A DNA stretch of 64,000 nt from Paramyrothecium sp. XJ0827 (GCA_020881915.1 JAJFPB010000003.1:4588001-4652000); one strand, 5' to 3'. Positions 22,883-33,564 are shown, counted from the first letter of the stretch. Notes: generated from the sequence alone by a model not told the origin. Translations and numbers: made by a program.

Positions 22883-24251
22883 TCATGCTTTCTTTCCAAA
22901 GTAGTTCATCAGGGTATTCGATTGCTGCGGCGCCTGGATCCCGCCCTTCTTCCGCGGACTGTCCCCCTCGGCCTTCTTGCCAATCTCCAAGATGGCCATG
23001 AGCTCCTCAAACTCTTCCTTTGGTACAATCCCCCCGCTTGCCTCTTTGTGCCCTCGCGCAAACGACTCACCCAGCCGCGCTCGCAACGTCGGGTCCGGCG
23101 CGCGGTCCGCCAGGTCGCGGAGGGTCTGGATGATGTTGACCGGGGGCTCGCGGGCCCGGGCGCTCCTGGGTATCCGGCAGGAGAAGTTGACCACGCCGGG
23201 GAGGTAGCCTTCGTTCGCGACGAGGACGACTTCCAGCTTGGACGACGTCAGGTGGCCAGCCCACCGGGTGGCGATGACGGGGTGGACCTGAGCTGCCGAG
23301 TTGATGCGGAACACGGCAATCTTCGCATCGGCTGAGAACTTCGGGGCAGTGTGGGTGCAGCGCTCGACCTCGGCGTTGACTTCCTCGCGCGCCGCCAGGA
23401 GACTGCGGTTCTTGAGCAGATCCGCCGGTGTCGGTGCGGCCGTCAAAGCTGCCCACGCTGACGGCACATCGTAGGAGGCGGTTCTCCGCGGAGCATTAAT
23501 CAAAGAGACTGCATCGTTGATCGTCTTCTTCGTATGCTGCTTGAACGTGGCCTTCATGTCTGGGAATGGCGGTTCCCACTTCAGCGTGTTTCCGAGGTCA
23601 CCGTGCGTGCCCATGGCACAGAGCCAGTCGCACGTCCGCGCGACATCCTCATGGAGCTCTGAGCATATGTGGTACGTGAGCAAGGAGCTCGTGGCAACGG
23701 GCGGAGAATTGCACGCCGTTACGTGTTCCGAGCCCTCGGGGAAGTCGTCGTCGAGGGCGTGGTGGTGGTCAATCACCAGCGCTTTGTGAGGAGCGTCAAT
23801 GACGGGTGGGGACTTCCTCGAACCTTGGTCAAGAACAAAGATGTACTCTGGTTGCACAGCAGCCATCAAGCTGCGTTCCTCCTCGTCGTGGATGTTTCTG
23901 CCCTTCTTGAGCAGATGCGCTGAGATCAGGTCGGCATCTAGCCCTAGTAGGACGAGTGTCTTTTGGAGAATGGCGCCCGATGTGAGACCATCTGCGTCTT
24001 TGTCAGGGACTATCAAAGTCTTCTTCTTCGCGGCCACGCTGGGAGGTGATGAGAACCTGGTGGACGGCGCAGAGAGATGAGGCTCACCATTCAAGGATGA
24101 ATGTCCTGGCGGCGGCGATTTGGTCGCTCGGTGCTGGCCAGACGATCTCGCCCGCCTCAGTTCTTACAGAAGGCGTCAAGTGATAGTCTGGTACTTCAGG
24201 GCGAGGCTTCTTGGCCCTTGCAGGGCCGCCGCTAGGTGCTGCGCGCTTCAT
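22883..24251 (-). CDS. DHH-family phosphoesterase with C-terminal PIP-box-like motif
   Basis: Two exons, 24251-24088 and 24038-22883, give 439 residues. A shorter 31-nt intron (acceptor after 24057) also keeps the frame; I prefer the 49-nt one because it joins ILE-C-VAAKKK, like the family. DHH enzymes cleave phosphodiester bonds with two metal ions. Metal-binding Asp motifs are VPDKDADG (67-72), VLDQGS (Asp125), DHHH (145-148) and GTHGDLGN (Asp202). The C-terminus ends SNTLMNYFGKKA, which resembles a PCNA-interacting peptide, and the N-terminus is basic (KRAAPSGGPARAKKPRP), as for a nuclear protein. The frame stays open upstream to ATG 24407, adding an Arg-rich, acid-poor 52-residue extension that looks like a mitochondrial targeting peptide. 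A role in nucleic-acid processing is inference. Confidence 0.82.
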
Positions 24252-24945
24252 GTTGGCGGCGGCGTCGCTGGTGCGAGGAGCTGAGCGAGAAGGACGGGCT
24301 GCGAAGTTTCGTGCGTGAAGAGCATAACCGGACGCGGTCAAATAGTGGCATCGCAGCCTGTGAAGAGCAGGTACAGCCCTTTGGGGGTTGTTCTTGAGCA
24401 GGCGCATGAGTCTGGCATGCCGGATGTGAGTGCAGCGAGGGATGTGATTCGATGACGTTTGCTGGGTTTGGGGAGATGATCCGAGGCTAGCTGCAGTTGG
24501 ACCAAGAGTCCGCCACACAGCCACAGCAAACGTACAGCAGACTAGACTCGGCCAAAATGGCTATACAATATTTCTGGAGGTTTTCTGAGGAGTTTGTGAG
24601 GATCATTTTTTGACAGAGGAGCTTTTCTACTCGTGCTCGCAAGGCTATGAGGCCGTTGGGTTATAAGCCAGGTTCTGCATTGCCCCATTATCAGACTCAT
24701 CATCAAATGCAGCTTTTCCTTGTGGCAAATTGGCTGGACTTTTCAAGAAAGAAATATGGCAAAAGACCATGCCCATAATTATAGCTAAAGCTCATATCTC
24801 GCTTTGCACAATTTGATGAATGAACCGACTGCAGTATGAATCAGCTCATTCGAGTGGAGCTGCAACCCTTTCCCCGTGCCTTTTGTGTTCCAACAAACGC
24901 CCGGCCCATCTACTCCCTTCCCAAAGACGTAAAACTCAAGGCTTT
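24252..24945. other. intergenic; possible N-terminal extension of the DHH gene
   Basis: Up to 24407 the DHH frame remains open. Beyond that no gene is seen before the end of the 2EXR gene. Confidence 0.45.
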
Positions 24946-25914
24946 TCACCAGTCACCGAGCAGCGAGCTTCGTTCCATTCTAGGTGGCCTCCTTGCCAGC
25001 CACCAGCCCAGTATCTTTAGAGCCTCCTTGGAAGGGGCTCCCAGCCCGTTCCTCGCCATGGCAGTTTTCTGGGATCCCGCCGCAGGCTGACCATCCTCGG
25101 GCTCAAAGGCGCTGTACATGTTCTTCCTCACCTCCCTCCACGTCGTCAGGTACGTCGTCGAGGCGCCCGTCTGCGGTACGATGGGCGCGGGCCCTCCGAC
25201 GCCACCGGGGTTCAGCCGCGTCTCCCACGGGATGCGCGCGTTGTCGGGCAGCGGGACGAGCTCGGCGTCGGCCTGCGCCGTGTCCTGCCGCTCCCGAGTC
25301 CAGGCGGGCTCGCCCGCGCGGCCCGTCGCCGGGATGATGTAGTTGAGGGTGCTCATGTGCGGCATGTACAGGTACAGCAGGCCGAAGACGGCCCTCCACG
25401 ACGGGCGCATGTCCTGGTTCTCGGAGAAGCGTGGGACGTCGCGGAAGAAGGCGCGCCACTCGACGCCGACGTGCAGCACGCGGTCCCAGCCGGGCACGTC
25501 GTACACGGGCCTGCCGTCCCGCACGCGCAGGTAGTAGCGCAGGTTGCAGTCGAAGTACAGCACGTCGCGGTCCGGGTTGAACCAGACGCCCGGGTCGACG
25601 GCGGCGTCCTTGTCCTCGGCGTGGCGCTGGGACTCGAGGAAGAAGCCGCGCCGGAGGGCCACGCCGCGCGACTCCCGGCAGACCTGGGTGGCCACGGGCG
25701 GGCTGTGGTAGACGTGCAGGGTGAAGATGGGCACCGCGCCGAGTGCCGCGCCGGGCGTCGGGTTGTGCGAAAACCGGCCAATGTCGCTGACCTGGAAGAA
25801 GCGGCGCGGCGGCAGGGTCGCCTCCCAGATGAGGTCGCGGACCTCGGGCGGAAGGGAAGTGAAGCTTCGCGAGGGGTTCCTGGGCGAGCCCGCATCGCCC
25901 TGGGCGGCTTCCAT
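24946..25914 (-). CDS. 2EXR-domain fungal protein
   Basis: An intronless frame of 322 residues from ATG 25914. The region FTSLPPEVRDLIWEATLPPRRFF (23 residues; key elements LPPEVR, LIW and PPR) near residues 19-41 is the first motif of the 2EXR family, which is named for its two E-x-R motifs. The second lies in QVCRESRGVALRRGF. The family resembles a degenerate F-box and is greatly expanded in filamentous fungi, with no known biochemical role. The rest has no membrane segment or signal peptide. The frame is open further upstream to 26034, but those codons have no family resemblance and include a cluster of Thr and His, so I place the start at MEAAQG. Confidence 0.85.
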   Translation of the reverse strand: MEAAQGDAGSPRNPSRSFTSLPPEVRDLIWEATLPPRRFFQVSDIGRFSHNPTPGAALGAVPIFTLHVYHSPPVATQVCRESRGVALRRGFFLESQRHAEDKDAAVDPGVWFNPDRDVLYFDCNLRYYLRVRDGRPVYDVPGWDRVLHVGVEWRAFFRDVPRFSENQDMRPSWRAVFGLLYLYMPHMSTLNYIIPATGRAGEPAWTRERQDTAQADAELVPLPDNARIPWETRLNPGGVGGPAPIVPQTGASTTYLTTWREVRKNMYSAFEPEDGQPAAGSQKTAMARNGLGAPSKEALKILGWWLARRPPRMERSSLLGDW

Positions 25915-26682
25915 GGTCGTGTAGTGTGGTGTAGTGCTAGTGTAGAGCTGCTTTCCGCCCCCGACCACGGTTGTCCTCGTGCAAATTGGTCTCCACTCGG
26001 GCACATGGAGGGAAAAAGGCGATCGGCAAGGCAAGTCTCGGTCTCACCTACTGAGAAAGAATTTCATTGCGGAAACTCGCCTCCTGCGCATGTGCCGATG
26101 TTGATTGGCATGAGGGTGCAGTGCAGTGCGGTGCAGTGCGGTGCGGTGCAGAGTCGCACGGGATGCGGGACGCAAGAGCTGCTGCTGCGACTCACGACTT
26201 GGCGGCGTCCATTTTGATGCGCGGCCCGCCCCGTCGACCTGCACAATGCCGCACCGCACGCAGCTCCCGACTTGGACACGGTCAATGCAGCAGGTCACCG
26301 CAAGGCAAATGCAAAGAGGCTAGAAGCGCGGATGGTTCGATCCGGCATCGCGATCCTCTCCATGCAACGTGCGATGACAGATTAATTCCTCCATCTGGAT
26401 TTGCTGCTCGCTTATCCTTGTGTGGCAATACTTGGTTCCGACTTATGTGAGCCTAAGGTATGGCCGGGCCTCCGCGGGCACCTAGTTCGCTCTCCTCCCC
26501 TGCACTGCAAGCCAGGTTCCAACGGCAGCCGTGTGCGCAAATCACTGCATGAGGATCGAGGGGACATCGGCCCCGAGACCACGTTCTCATTCGCTATGAA
26601 GTTCAATCGCATTTATAAGCCAGGCAATCTTTTAACAACAGTCATTCATATGATATGCAAGTTCTTCACTCCCCCTCCCTCA
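25915..26682. other. intergenic with pentanucleotide repeat
   Basis: No gene. It contains the promoter of the 2EXR gene and the 3' region of the DUF6454-like gene. Confidence 0.5.
26116..26151. repeat. GTGCA/GTGCG pentanucleotide microsatellite
   Basis: Seven head-to-tail copies of GTGCR (R is A or G) are read directly, in the promoter side of the 2EXR gene. Confidence 0.85.
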
Positions 26683-27960
26683 TTACGACTGGGGCCCGCC
26701 TCCATACTGAAACGGGCTGTCGGGCTGCGCCTCGTATATGTACAACGTGCTCTCATGGTGATCCGGCATCCAGTAGAACCGCAGCCGCCCGTCCTCGACG
26801 CTCACCTCGACCGGGTTCTGCGTGAGCCGCCCGCCCTTTGCGCTCTCCAGCGCGATCGGCACCTCGGCCAGCGGCGTCATCGTCTCGGCGTCGACGAGCG
26901 CGATGCCGCCGAGGTTGTAGTTCCCCACGGTAGCTACGCCCGAGCAGAGCATCACGCTCTTCCCGCCGTAGAAGGCGCTGTGCCCGAGCCACTTGCAGTC
27001 CTGGTAGTCGATGAAGTAGGACGGGTTGCGCACGACGGACCGCGGCTTCGGCGCGCTGCACGACGAGGCCCCCTGGGTCACGTCCTTCAGGCTCCAAGTT
27101 GAGGCGTTGCGCGCTCCCCAGTTGAGGCAGGTGATCAGGCCGTCCTTGGTGTCGTGCACTATGCCGCCCAGGTGGTCGTTGTAGTTGAGGACGTGGTGCG
27201 GCTGCAGCGTCGCCGGGTCCGCCTTGTACACGGACGCCGTGCTGTTGGGCCGGTACTGGGACGCGGTGCCCCAGATGAACTCGCCGTCGTAGTCAATGCC
27301 GCCGTTGTGGTACTCCAGCTCCCCCGGCCTCGTGATGGTGGCGTCGGCAATGCGCTGGCCCTTGCCGTTGAACACAATCAGGTGAGCGAAGCCCTGGCCG
27401 GGCGTGCGGTCGGTGCCGTTGATGATGGCGCCTCCCTCGTACTTTTGCGTGCGCTCGATCCACTCGCCCGAGCTGACGACGTAGCGGTCCGGGCCGAGGC
27501 GCACCATGCCCTCGGGCTCGAACGTGTCGCCCTCGAACTTGACCTCGTCAATCTTCTTCCACACCGTGGAGCGGCCCAGCGTCTGGAACAGCTCGATGAT
27601 GGCCTCGCCGTCCGAGTCGGCGTGCGACGGCGGCAACGGCGACGGCGCCAGCGGCTCGTCGCGGTAGATGGTGATGTTGGGCGCGTCGGCGCCCGTCAGG
27701 GGCGTGCACGGCGTCATGGCGTTGCTGCCGCCGGGCGCCGACGCCGCACCGGATGGCGCAAAGCTGACCATGCCTGCGAGGTAGGGGATGGCGTAGGCCA
27801 GGGCCATGCCAAGGGCGGAGAGGACGACGAGCACGACGGCGATTTTGCTGGCCAGCCGGAACCAGCGGGACGGACCTTCGGCTAATCTGACGACGGGGCC
27901 ACGGCGAGGGTCGCTCTGGGCTTCGTCTTCATCACCAGGAACTCGAGTGTACTGAACCAT
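26683..27960 (-). CDS. DUF6454-like protein with single N-terminal membrane anchor
   Basis: An intronless frame of 425 residues. The first 36 residues are cytosolic-like and charged. A strong hydrophobic helix follows (about 39-64, IAVVLVVLSALGMALAYAIP at its core), then a long lumenal or extracellular part: a type II membrane topology. The outer part matches blocks I associate with DUF6454: PEGMVRLG, VVSSGEW, HNGGIDYDGEFIWG, HLGGIVHDT, YFIDYQDCKWLG, GGIALVDAETMTPL and STLYIYEAQP. The repeated strand pattern suggests a beta-propeller, which is inference. NIT, NGT, NST and NAS sites allow N-glycosylation. Function is unknown for the family. The ATG at 27960 precedes a charged leader typical of such anchors. 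Confidence 0.82.
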   Translation of the reverse strand: MVQYTRVPGDEDEAQSDPRRGPVVRLAEGPSRWFRLASKIAVVLVVLSALGMALAYAIPYLAGMVSFAPSGAASAPGGSNAMTPCTPLTGADAPNITIYRDEPLAPSPLPPSHADSDGEAIIELFQTLGRSTVWKKIDEVKFEGDTFEPEGMVRLGPDRYVVSSGEWIERTQKYEGGAIINGTDRTPGQGFAHLIVFNGKGQRIADATITRPGELEYHNGGIDYDGEFIWGTASQYRPNSTASVYKADPATLQPHHVLNYNDHLGGIVHDTKDGLITCLNWGARNASTWSLKDVTQGASSCSAPKPRSVVRNPSYFIDYQDCKWLGHSAFYGGKSVMLCSGVATVGNYNLGGIALVDAETMTPLAEVPIALESAKGGRLTQNPVEVSVEDGRLRFYWMPDHHESTLYIYEAQPDSPFQYGGGPQS

Positions 27961-29014
27961 CCTACGGCGTCGAGTTGAGGGACGTGAATGTTTTGTGGTC
28001 GGCGACGACGTAATGAACCCCGCCCCGTTACGTGCAGTCCAATCAAGCAGGAACGTGTTGCTACCGGCTGTCTCGAGGGTAGCATTCGATGCTCGATACT
28101 CTGTTGGGAGCCATTTGCTAGCATACCATGTTCAGGTGAAAGTAGGCTCAGGTAAGTAAGGTGAGCTTGGCCACTCAAGGTGTGAAGGGGGACGATTGAC
28201 GCCCCGGCCTCGGTCCCCTATTCTCCGGGGTACATTGTGGGGCGCTTCCCGGGCGTCCGACTCTTGACTCTTAGACTTCGGCGTCAATGCCTTTCGCCAG
28301 TCCCCACCCTAGGAACCCGATTACTCAGGCCATACATCTTTCCTCCGTCAATGCATGGATGTTGATTTGTTTTTGTTTCTGCCCTGCGGTTGATCAGCCG
28401 GACGGTCAACCGTTTCACATAATCGAGTGCCTGCTCAGAGCTGAAGTGGGGTTCTCTTACAGGGTCCTCGCGCAGGCTGTTGCGCCCATCCCACAATGGA
28501 GGCACGGAGATGGGCTTCATGCGGGAGAGACAACGCCTCGACGCCAACAGTAGAGTGATTGGCACTTTGTCCTCTCTTCCAGTGTCAGCCTCGGATGTCG
28601 GTACGGCAGTGGCGGTCCTGCGTTCGCATTTCGCTGTCTGCCCGTCTGGTCACGGCTTCATGCGTTGCCCCGTGAGCAGCGCGCAACTTCCGCCCGGCTG
28701 CGGCGACACCCCCGGATTGAGGGACGGTTCGTGCGCTCGTCAGCAGCATCGCTCCGTCGAGGGAGACGCGACGAGACGCGCCGGAGCTGTACTCTCGACG
28801 CAAGCTCGTCATGCCTCGGCGATGCTATTGAGGTTCAGGCATCACTGCCAGGGGACATGTCGATGAAGCATCAAGTATAAGAAGACATCGACGTCCCGGC
28901 CATGTTCAACCTTTCCTCCCATCATCAGCACAACAATCCAGCAAACCATCAATCCACTTCCAAACAACCACTCTTCCACAAACCTATCCCAATCTTCCAA
29001 TCTCAACCGCAAGC
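27961..29014. other. divergent intergenic region
   Basis: Lies between the DUF6454-like gene (minus) and the YCII-like gene (plus). No supported gene. A C/A-rich leader just before 29015 (CATCAGCACAACAATCC and following) is typical of a highly expressed fungal 5' UTR. Confidence 0.5.
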
Positions 29015-29461
29015 ATGCCTGAGTACGTCTTCTTCATGCGCGCCGATGCCAACTCCGAGGCCGGCGTCGCCAACCACCCCACCGAGGCATTCGAGGCCAT
29101 GACCAAATACAACGAGGCCCTCAACGACGCCGGCGTCCTCCTCAGCGGCGAGGCCCTGGCCCCGACCTCCCAGGACGCCTACACCCTCAAGTTCGACGCC
29201 AGCGGCAACGCCGAGAGCGTCCAGGGGCCCTTTGACGTCGCCGCCGAGAACCACGTCACCGGCTTCTGGATCGTCAAGACCGACACCGCCGAGGAGGCCC
29301 TCGAGTGGGCCAAGAAGTCCAGCGTCCCCGGCGCCCAGGTCTACTTCCGCCGCATCGTCAACCCCTCCGAGCTGGGCACCGGCTACACCCCGGACCTCAA
29401 GCAGCGCGACGCCAAGGTCCGCGAGGACGCCGCCAGCCGCTCCCGCGCCGTTGGCAAATAA
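29015..29461 (+). CDS. YCII-related (DGPF-type) small protein
   Basis: An intronless frame of 148 residues. It opens with MPEYVFFMRAD and carries a DGPF-like block, QGPFDVAAENHVTGFWIV, followed by a helix EEALEWAKKS and the strand QVYFRRIV, the usual order of the YCII ferredoxin-like fold. Bacterial relatives are often linked to sigma factors or catabolic enzymes; fungal members have no assigned reaction. Codon use is very strongly biased to C-ending codons, unlike the left part of the window, which points to high expression. There is no signal peptide. The start follows a CA-rich leader. Compared with bacterial YCII proteins it has an extra tail (TPDLKQRDAKVREDAASRSR). Confidence 0.85.
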   Translation: MPEYVFFMRADANSEAGVANHPTEAFEAMTKYNEALNDAGVLLSGEALAPTSQDAYTLKFDASGNAESVQGPFDVAAENHVTGFWIVKTDTAEEALEWAKKSSVPGAQVYFRRIVNPSELGTGYTPDLKQRDAKVREDAASRSRAVGK

Positions 29462-30730
29462 GTGCCCTGACGCACGCTCCTCTGTCTGGGTTTGCTACTC
29501 AAGCTTTCAAGTCCAGGCCTTTCCTATGAGTCTCTGCACTTCTTATTGGGTGGGAAAATATTTGGGTCATCTTAGTCCGAGAATGTTAGAAAATACTAAG
29601 AACGCGCGAGGGTAATGTGGAGGACATATAGAAAATTGATTTCCTTTGTGATTTCTATCACCTTGAATCTAAAATGGATAAAGTGACTGCGAGATGCCAG
29701 GCTCTCCTCTACGAAATGAGTTGTAGAAATCGAGAAAATGGAAAGTGAATGTGCGCTACATCTTGGACTCCACCTACTCGTATCTCTAATAAAGTAGGAA
29801 ATTCATACTTCATCTTGTAAGCAATTATATCATTCTCGCCTTCTTGTTCAGTTCACTGCCGGTCAATATTTTCCCAGCCTTTACTTGGGAGCCTATCTTT
29901 GTTGACGCGGTCAGCGGAACGATGAGGATGATCAAAGCCACAGAGGTCTCAAGCGCTTGCCGCCACACGCCGCATAAATACATGACTGTTCAACGCCCTG
30001 CCCGTATGTCAACATTGCTCATTCAAACAGTAAAACCCCGAATTTGGCGAAGGCTCCCGTCGTGGGTGTGTGTGCCTCATCACATGCCCACATAAGCCAC
30101 CCATTCCGTCAAGTTGCATTTCTTGGCTCGCGACGCTGTTTGAGATGTGTACACAGGTTAAGACATGAGCCGTCTGGGCAGATAGAATCTTTACGCCTGG
30201 TCCTTGGCCAAGCTTACTCGGGGTCCCAGCGTCATTTTCGTGAACCGAGATGTCGTCAGCAATGCCCCAACATTACCAACAACGTCCGTATAGCAGGGCC
30301 AATAACTGCGAGGTACATTCGCGATTGACACGTCAGCGCAGGATCGAGGCAGGGGAGAGGAAGGACGGGACAGTGATGTAATGGATGTGCTGGCCGAATG
30401 TGCGGCGCTCGTGTCTTGTGGACATGAATTTGGCATACAGATGCAATGTGCGGCATCTTCCAACGGGCCACACTCTGGCCAGACGCAGAAACGGGCTATT
30501 TCAGGTACCCCTCTCGTGGATACGGGTCTTCGCCGTCCGCTGGACAAATGGCTTTCGGCATTCTCAACACATCCCAAAGCTCCATTCACTCAGAGCCAGC
30601 GCATCGGTGGAGTCGCAGGTGTGTGTGTGTGTTCGCAAGTGTTCTATTCCGTATCTCCCAACACAGTAGTATATGTACAAGTTCCGGCTCGCGGCGGTAC
30701 CTCTTCCATTCCCCAGGGTCAGGTGGTCGT
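29462..30730. other. convergent intergenic region
   Basis: No supported gene. A short GT repeat lies at about 30620-30632. Positions 29560-29830 are AT-rich. Confidence 0.5.
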
Positions 30731-31222
30731 CTAGTTGCTCCTCGCGCCGCCCTTGGCCTCCCGCAACTCGTCCATCTTGGCCACTCGCTTCTTGAATTCG
30801 TCGTACTGGCACTTCTCGTAGCTGTGTCGCTCGTCCTAACAGTCGGTCGGTCAGCATTGGCTCACGGGACACCGTGATGGTCGACTTGGGTGTGGGCAGC
30901 AGCCAAGCTTTGCCTGGATTCCAGGCCTCGCTGCACCCCTGCGCTCGGTGCCTCTCTGCCTCCACGACACAGCAATCGGGGACGCTGCACATACCACACA
31001 CTTCCATGGGGCGTACCACGTATCTCGTCGGCACTTGTTCAGGGGGATCAGAAGATGGCCGCAGCTGTCTCGGTAGGGCAACGGGAGACGGGCATCGCGC
31101 ATCTCCTCGCGGGTCGCCTCTGTAGGAAGGGAAAAGCGGGTCAGCTCGAGCGACAACAGTTATCCAATGCATGAGGAGATGGGAGACATACGCCGCGCCG
31201 GTACTGCAGAGTCGGAAGCCAT
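30731..31222 (-). CDS. NDUFB7: NADH:ubiquinone oxidoreductase (complex I) B18 / NDUFB7-like subunit
   Basis: Three exons, 31222-31192, 31119-30995 and 30835-30731, encode 86 residues. The protein is an accessory subunit of mitochondrial complex I on the intermembrane-space side. It shows a twin CX9C arrangement: the first pair in DSCGHLLIPLNKCRRD, the second from WKC to YEKC across the last junction, as expected for the oxidative Mia40/Erv1 import route. EEMRDARLPLPYRDSC and FKKRVAKMDELREAKGGARSN are typical of fungal B18. Both introns have consensus donors (GTATGT), and the spliced frame has no alternative. The length agrees with fungal orthologues as I remember them. Longer frames across this locus are shadows. 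Confidence 0.92.
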
Positions 31223-32826
31223 TTTGCGGGTTCAATTGGCCTTCGGAGCTGTCTTGGTTTGAAGTGCTGCAAGAGCTGTCTTGAGGTTCGTTTGGCTGTC
31301 GGTTCAAGGTCGGCCGTTTTGGGTTTCGTGCCTGGTTTTCGAGGCGTCCATTTTCCACCAACTGCCCTGCCCAGCCAGGCCTCGTGCATTTGTATCCTAC
31401 AGCCGTAGACGCGATCTCAGTGAATGGCTGGCCACCAATAGAGATCTCATCATCGAGTCGAAATCTGGTTGGCGATTTTTGATGCAGCCTTTATCGGCCG
31501 TCTTCATCTTGAATGAAATTCAATGATAAGGTAGGTCTGCTGACTGCGCTGGCTGATCGTCCCCAACTCCGCCATCTACAGTGCTGGCATCACTGGCCAG
31601 TGCAGCGAGCTCGTATGGAGTGGATTAGAAACCACAATCCTGCGCCTGCAAACAGAGTGCGACAGCTAGACAAAACATGCAAGGACGGGTCCTGAGCGAT
31701 CTAATTGAGCCCGGAATATGTAGGTTGTGACTCATCTCACGAACGCGTTTCGTCTCGTCCATGTCCGCAGACAGCCAGTAAGACCGTCCCAGCATGAGCT
31801 ACATGCCACCAAGCCGTGACTTGGATGCATGCACATCCAGCTTCGAAGGGGCCTTGGCAAAGAAAGCCATGCGGAAGAAATGCCTTCGAAACACCAAACA
31901 CAGAAGGTCTGGGGGTGGCAGCCCCCCGTCCGTCCAAGGCGAGCGACCGAACCAGACGTCAACCCGCAGTTCCGCTGCACAAACCTCTGGCAGGTCAGGC
32001 GGCCACGTCAACCGGGCTCGCTCGCTATGATTCACACTTGTGCTCCTGCGGGAGGGATGCGCACCAAGTGTGCTGCTGCTGTATTTATTTTGGCTCGCTT
32101 TTCCTCTGGCAGGGCCACACAATCCGGGCAATCATCACGACTCTGCGGGCCGGCGACATGCAGCCCGCGGAACGATTGGCCCAGACGCGCCCGTTCGGCC
32201 ACGCACTACCCAACCGGCCCAGCCAACCCCAGAACACCACGACCAGACCGGCACGCGGGGCAGGGCCCGGAGGAAAACAACTTGAAACGCCTGTTTTCGC
32301 CTCTCGCCGTCCCTGGCCTCCCGTCGCCCGTCAGGTGTTTTCGCGTCGCGTCCCCCGCTGCACATCTGAATGGCCGATCCAGCATCGACAGGAGGAGGGG
32401 CTGGGCGCGCGTTCGTCTGGTTGTCCAGCAACGGACACCGCCCACCGGGTGGGACGCAGACACACACTCTCTCTCTCATTCAGACTTACATATAGGTAGG
32501 GTATAAAGCACTTGAAAGCGTCATCCACAACCTCCGTATCTCATCTATCAATCCAAGGCTTCGCTGTTAATCACCTCCCGATCTCCCAAACTAAGCGTTT
32601 TCATTATCGACGACACTCGTTTTCACGTCGACTTAATATCCAGAGGACCTCCCGTCACTCAGCCGCTCACTTGCCCTTCCCATATTCCATTTGTGAATTT
32701 CTTTATTTTTTTTATTATTATTTTTGGTTTTTTTCGCATCTTCCGTTCCCAAGATTGTGGTTCATTCGAGATACCCCCCACCTAGTCTAATTCTTTCCTT
32801 CCTCACACCACCAATCATCCGACATC
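31223..32826. other. divergent intergenic region
   Basis: Two overlapping plus-strand frames above 220 codons (31816-32506) are open here, but they look like GC-driven chance frames, without domain or splice support. A TC-rich tract at 32465-32480 and the pyrimidine-rich run up to 32826 look like the promoter and 5' UTR of the FHA gene. T-rich run at about 32700-32740. Confidence 0.5.
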
Positions 32827-33564
32827 ATGTCAAGCCCGCAAAACGTCATCGCCTGGCTGGTTCCAACGGCGCGCGGCAGCTATGCGGACAGGGCCACGAA
32901 CATGGCCGAGAACGCCTTCCGCACCATCTCCATCTCCTCATCTGAATCCCTGACCTCTCGCCTACCCAACCTCCAGGTCAGCCGGCCGCAAAAGGCCATC
33001 CAGCTCGCCTTCGGCCAGGCGCCCAAGCGGCCCGGCAGCTTCGTCCTCGGCACCGACCCGCACCGCTGCGACGTCGTGCTGCCCAAGCTGCCGGGCATCG
33101 CGCCGCAGCACTGCTCGCTCGGCTTCGACGGCGAGAGCAGGTTGGTGCTGGACGACTTTTCGGACAAGGGCACCCAGGTCTGGTACGACTGGGACAGCGT
33201 GGGCGACAAGACGGACTACTCCTGGATCCTGAGCTCCGGCTACTCCCACGGCTTCCCCAACGCCGTGCACCGCATCATCATCGACATCCAGGGCGTGCGC
33301 TTCCAGGTCGTCGTCAACGACCACTCCGCCGACTGGGACGCCTACAAGGCGAGCGTGGACTCCTTCTGCGCGCAGCCATCCTGGGTCGACGGCCTGACTT
33401 ACGGCTGGGACCGCGTTTCCCTCGCCCCCATCGTCCCGCTCTTCTCCGCCGCCCCTCTGTTCCAGCACATTTACGTCAAGAGCATCGGCGACAAGTCCGT
33501 GGGCGAATTCTACATCTGGAACCTGTCGAAGCCGTGGGAGCCGATGGTCAAGGCAATGGCATGA
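32827..33564 (+). CDS. FHA-domain protein without catalytic domain
   Basis: An intronless frame of 245 residues. An FHA phosphothreonine-binding domain is read at about 66-150: FVLGTDPHRCDVVLP (strand, Gly, Arg position), then APQHCSLGFDGESRLVLDD (histidine and strand) and the Lys-Gly of SDKGTQVWYD. The C-terminal part, FQHIYVKSIGDKSVGEFYIW followed by NLSKPWEPMVKA, resembles the linker found between FHA and kinase domains in some fungal FHA kinases, but the frame stops there and no kinase follows in any frame. It could be a kinase-derived adaptor that binds phosphorylated partners. A long pyrimidine-rich 5' leader precedes ATG 32827. The domain call is good; partners are unknown. Confidence 0.8.
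   Translation: MSSPQNVIAWLVPTARGSYADRATNMAENAFRTISISSSESLTSRLPNLQVSRPQKAIQLAFGQAPKRPGSFVLGTDPHRCDVVLPKLPGIAPQHCSLGFDGESRLVLDDFSDKGTQVWYDWDSVGDKTDYSWILSSGYSHGFPNAVHRIIIDIQGVRFQVVVNDHSADWDAYKASVDSFCAQPSWVDGLTYGWDRVSLAPIVPLFSAAPLFQHIYVKSIGDKSVGEFYIWNLSKPWEPMVKAMA

Noticed and set aside
24057..24087. 31-nt intron alternative in the DHH gene
   Set aside because: It keeps the frame, but it is shorter than other introns here and inserts FSSPP where the family goes directly from a Cys to the Lys-rich strand; the 49-nt intron fits better.
25357..26217. 286-codon plus-strand frame opposite the 2EXR gene
   Set aside because: Antisense shadow; its product is Val/Ala/Glu/Asp-rich in the pattern expected from the complementary codons.
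27154..27885. 243-codon plus-strand frame opposite the DUF6454-like gene
   Set aside because: Antisense shadow of a gene with recognisable family blocks.
31816..32506. Two overlapping plus-strand frames of about 225 codons upstream of the FHA gene
   Set aside because: Both are open in the same GC-rich DNA in different frames, with no domain and no bias favouring one; the location fits a promoter and 5' UTR.
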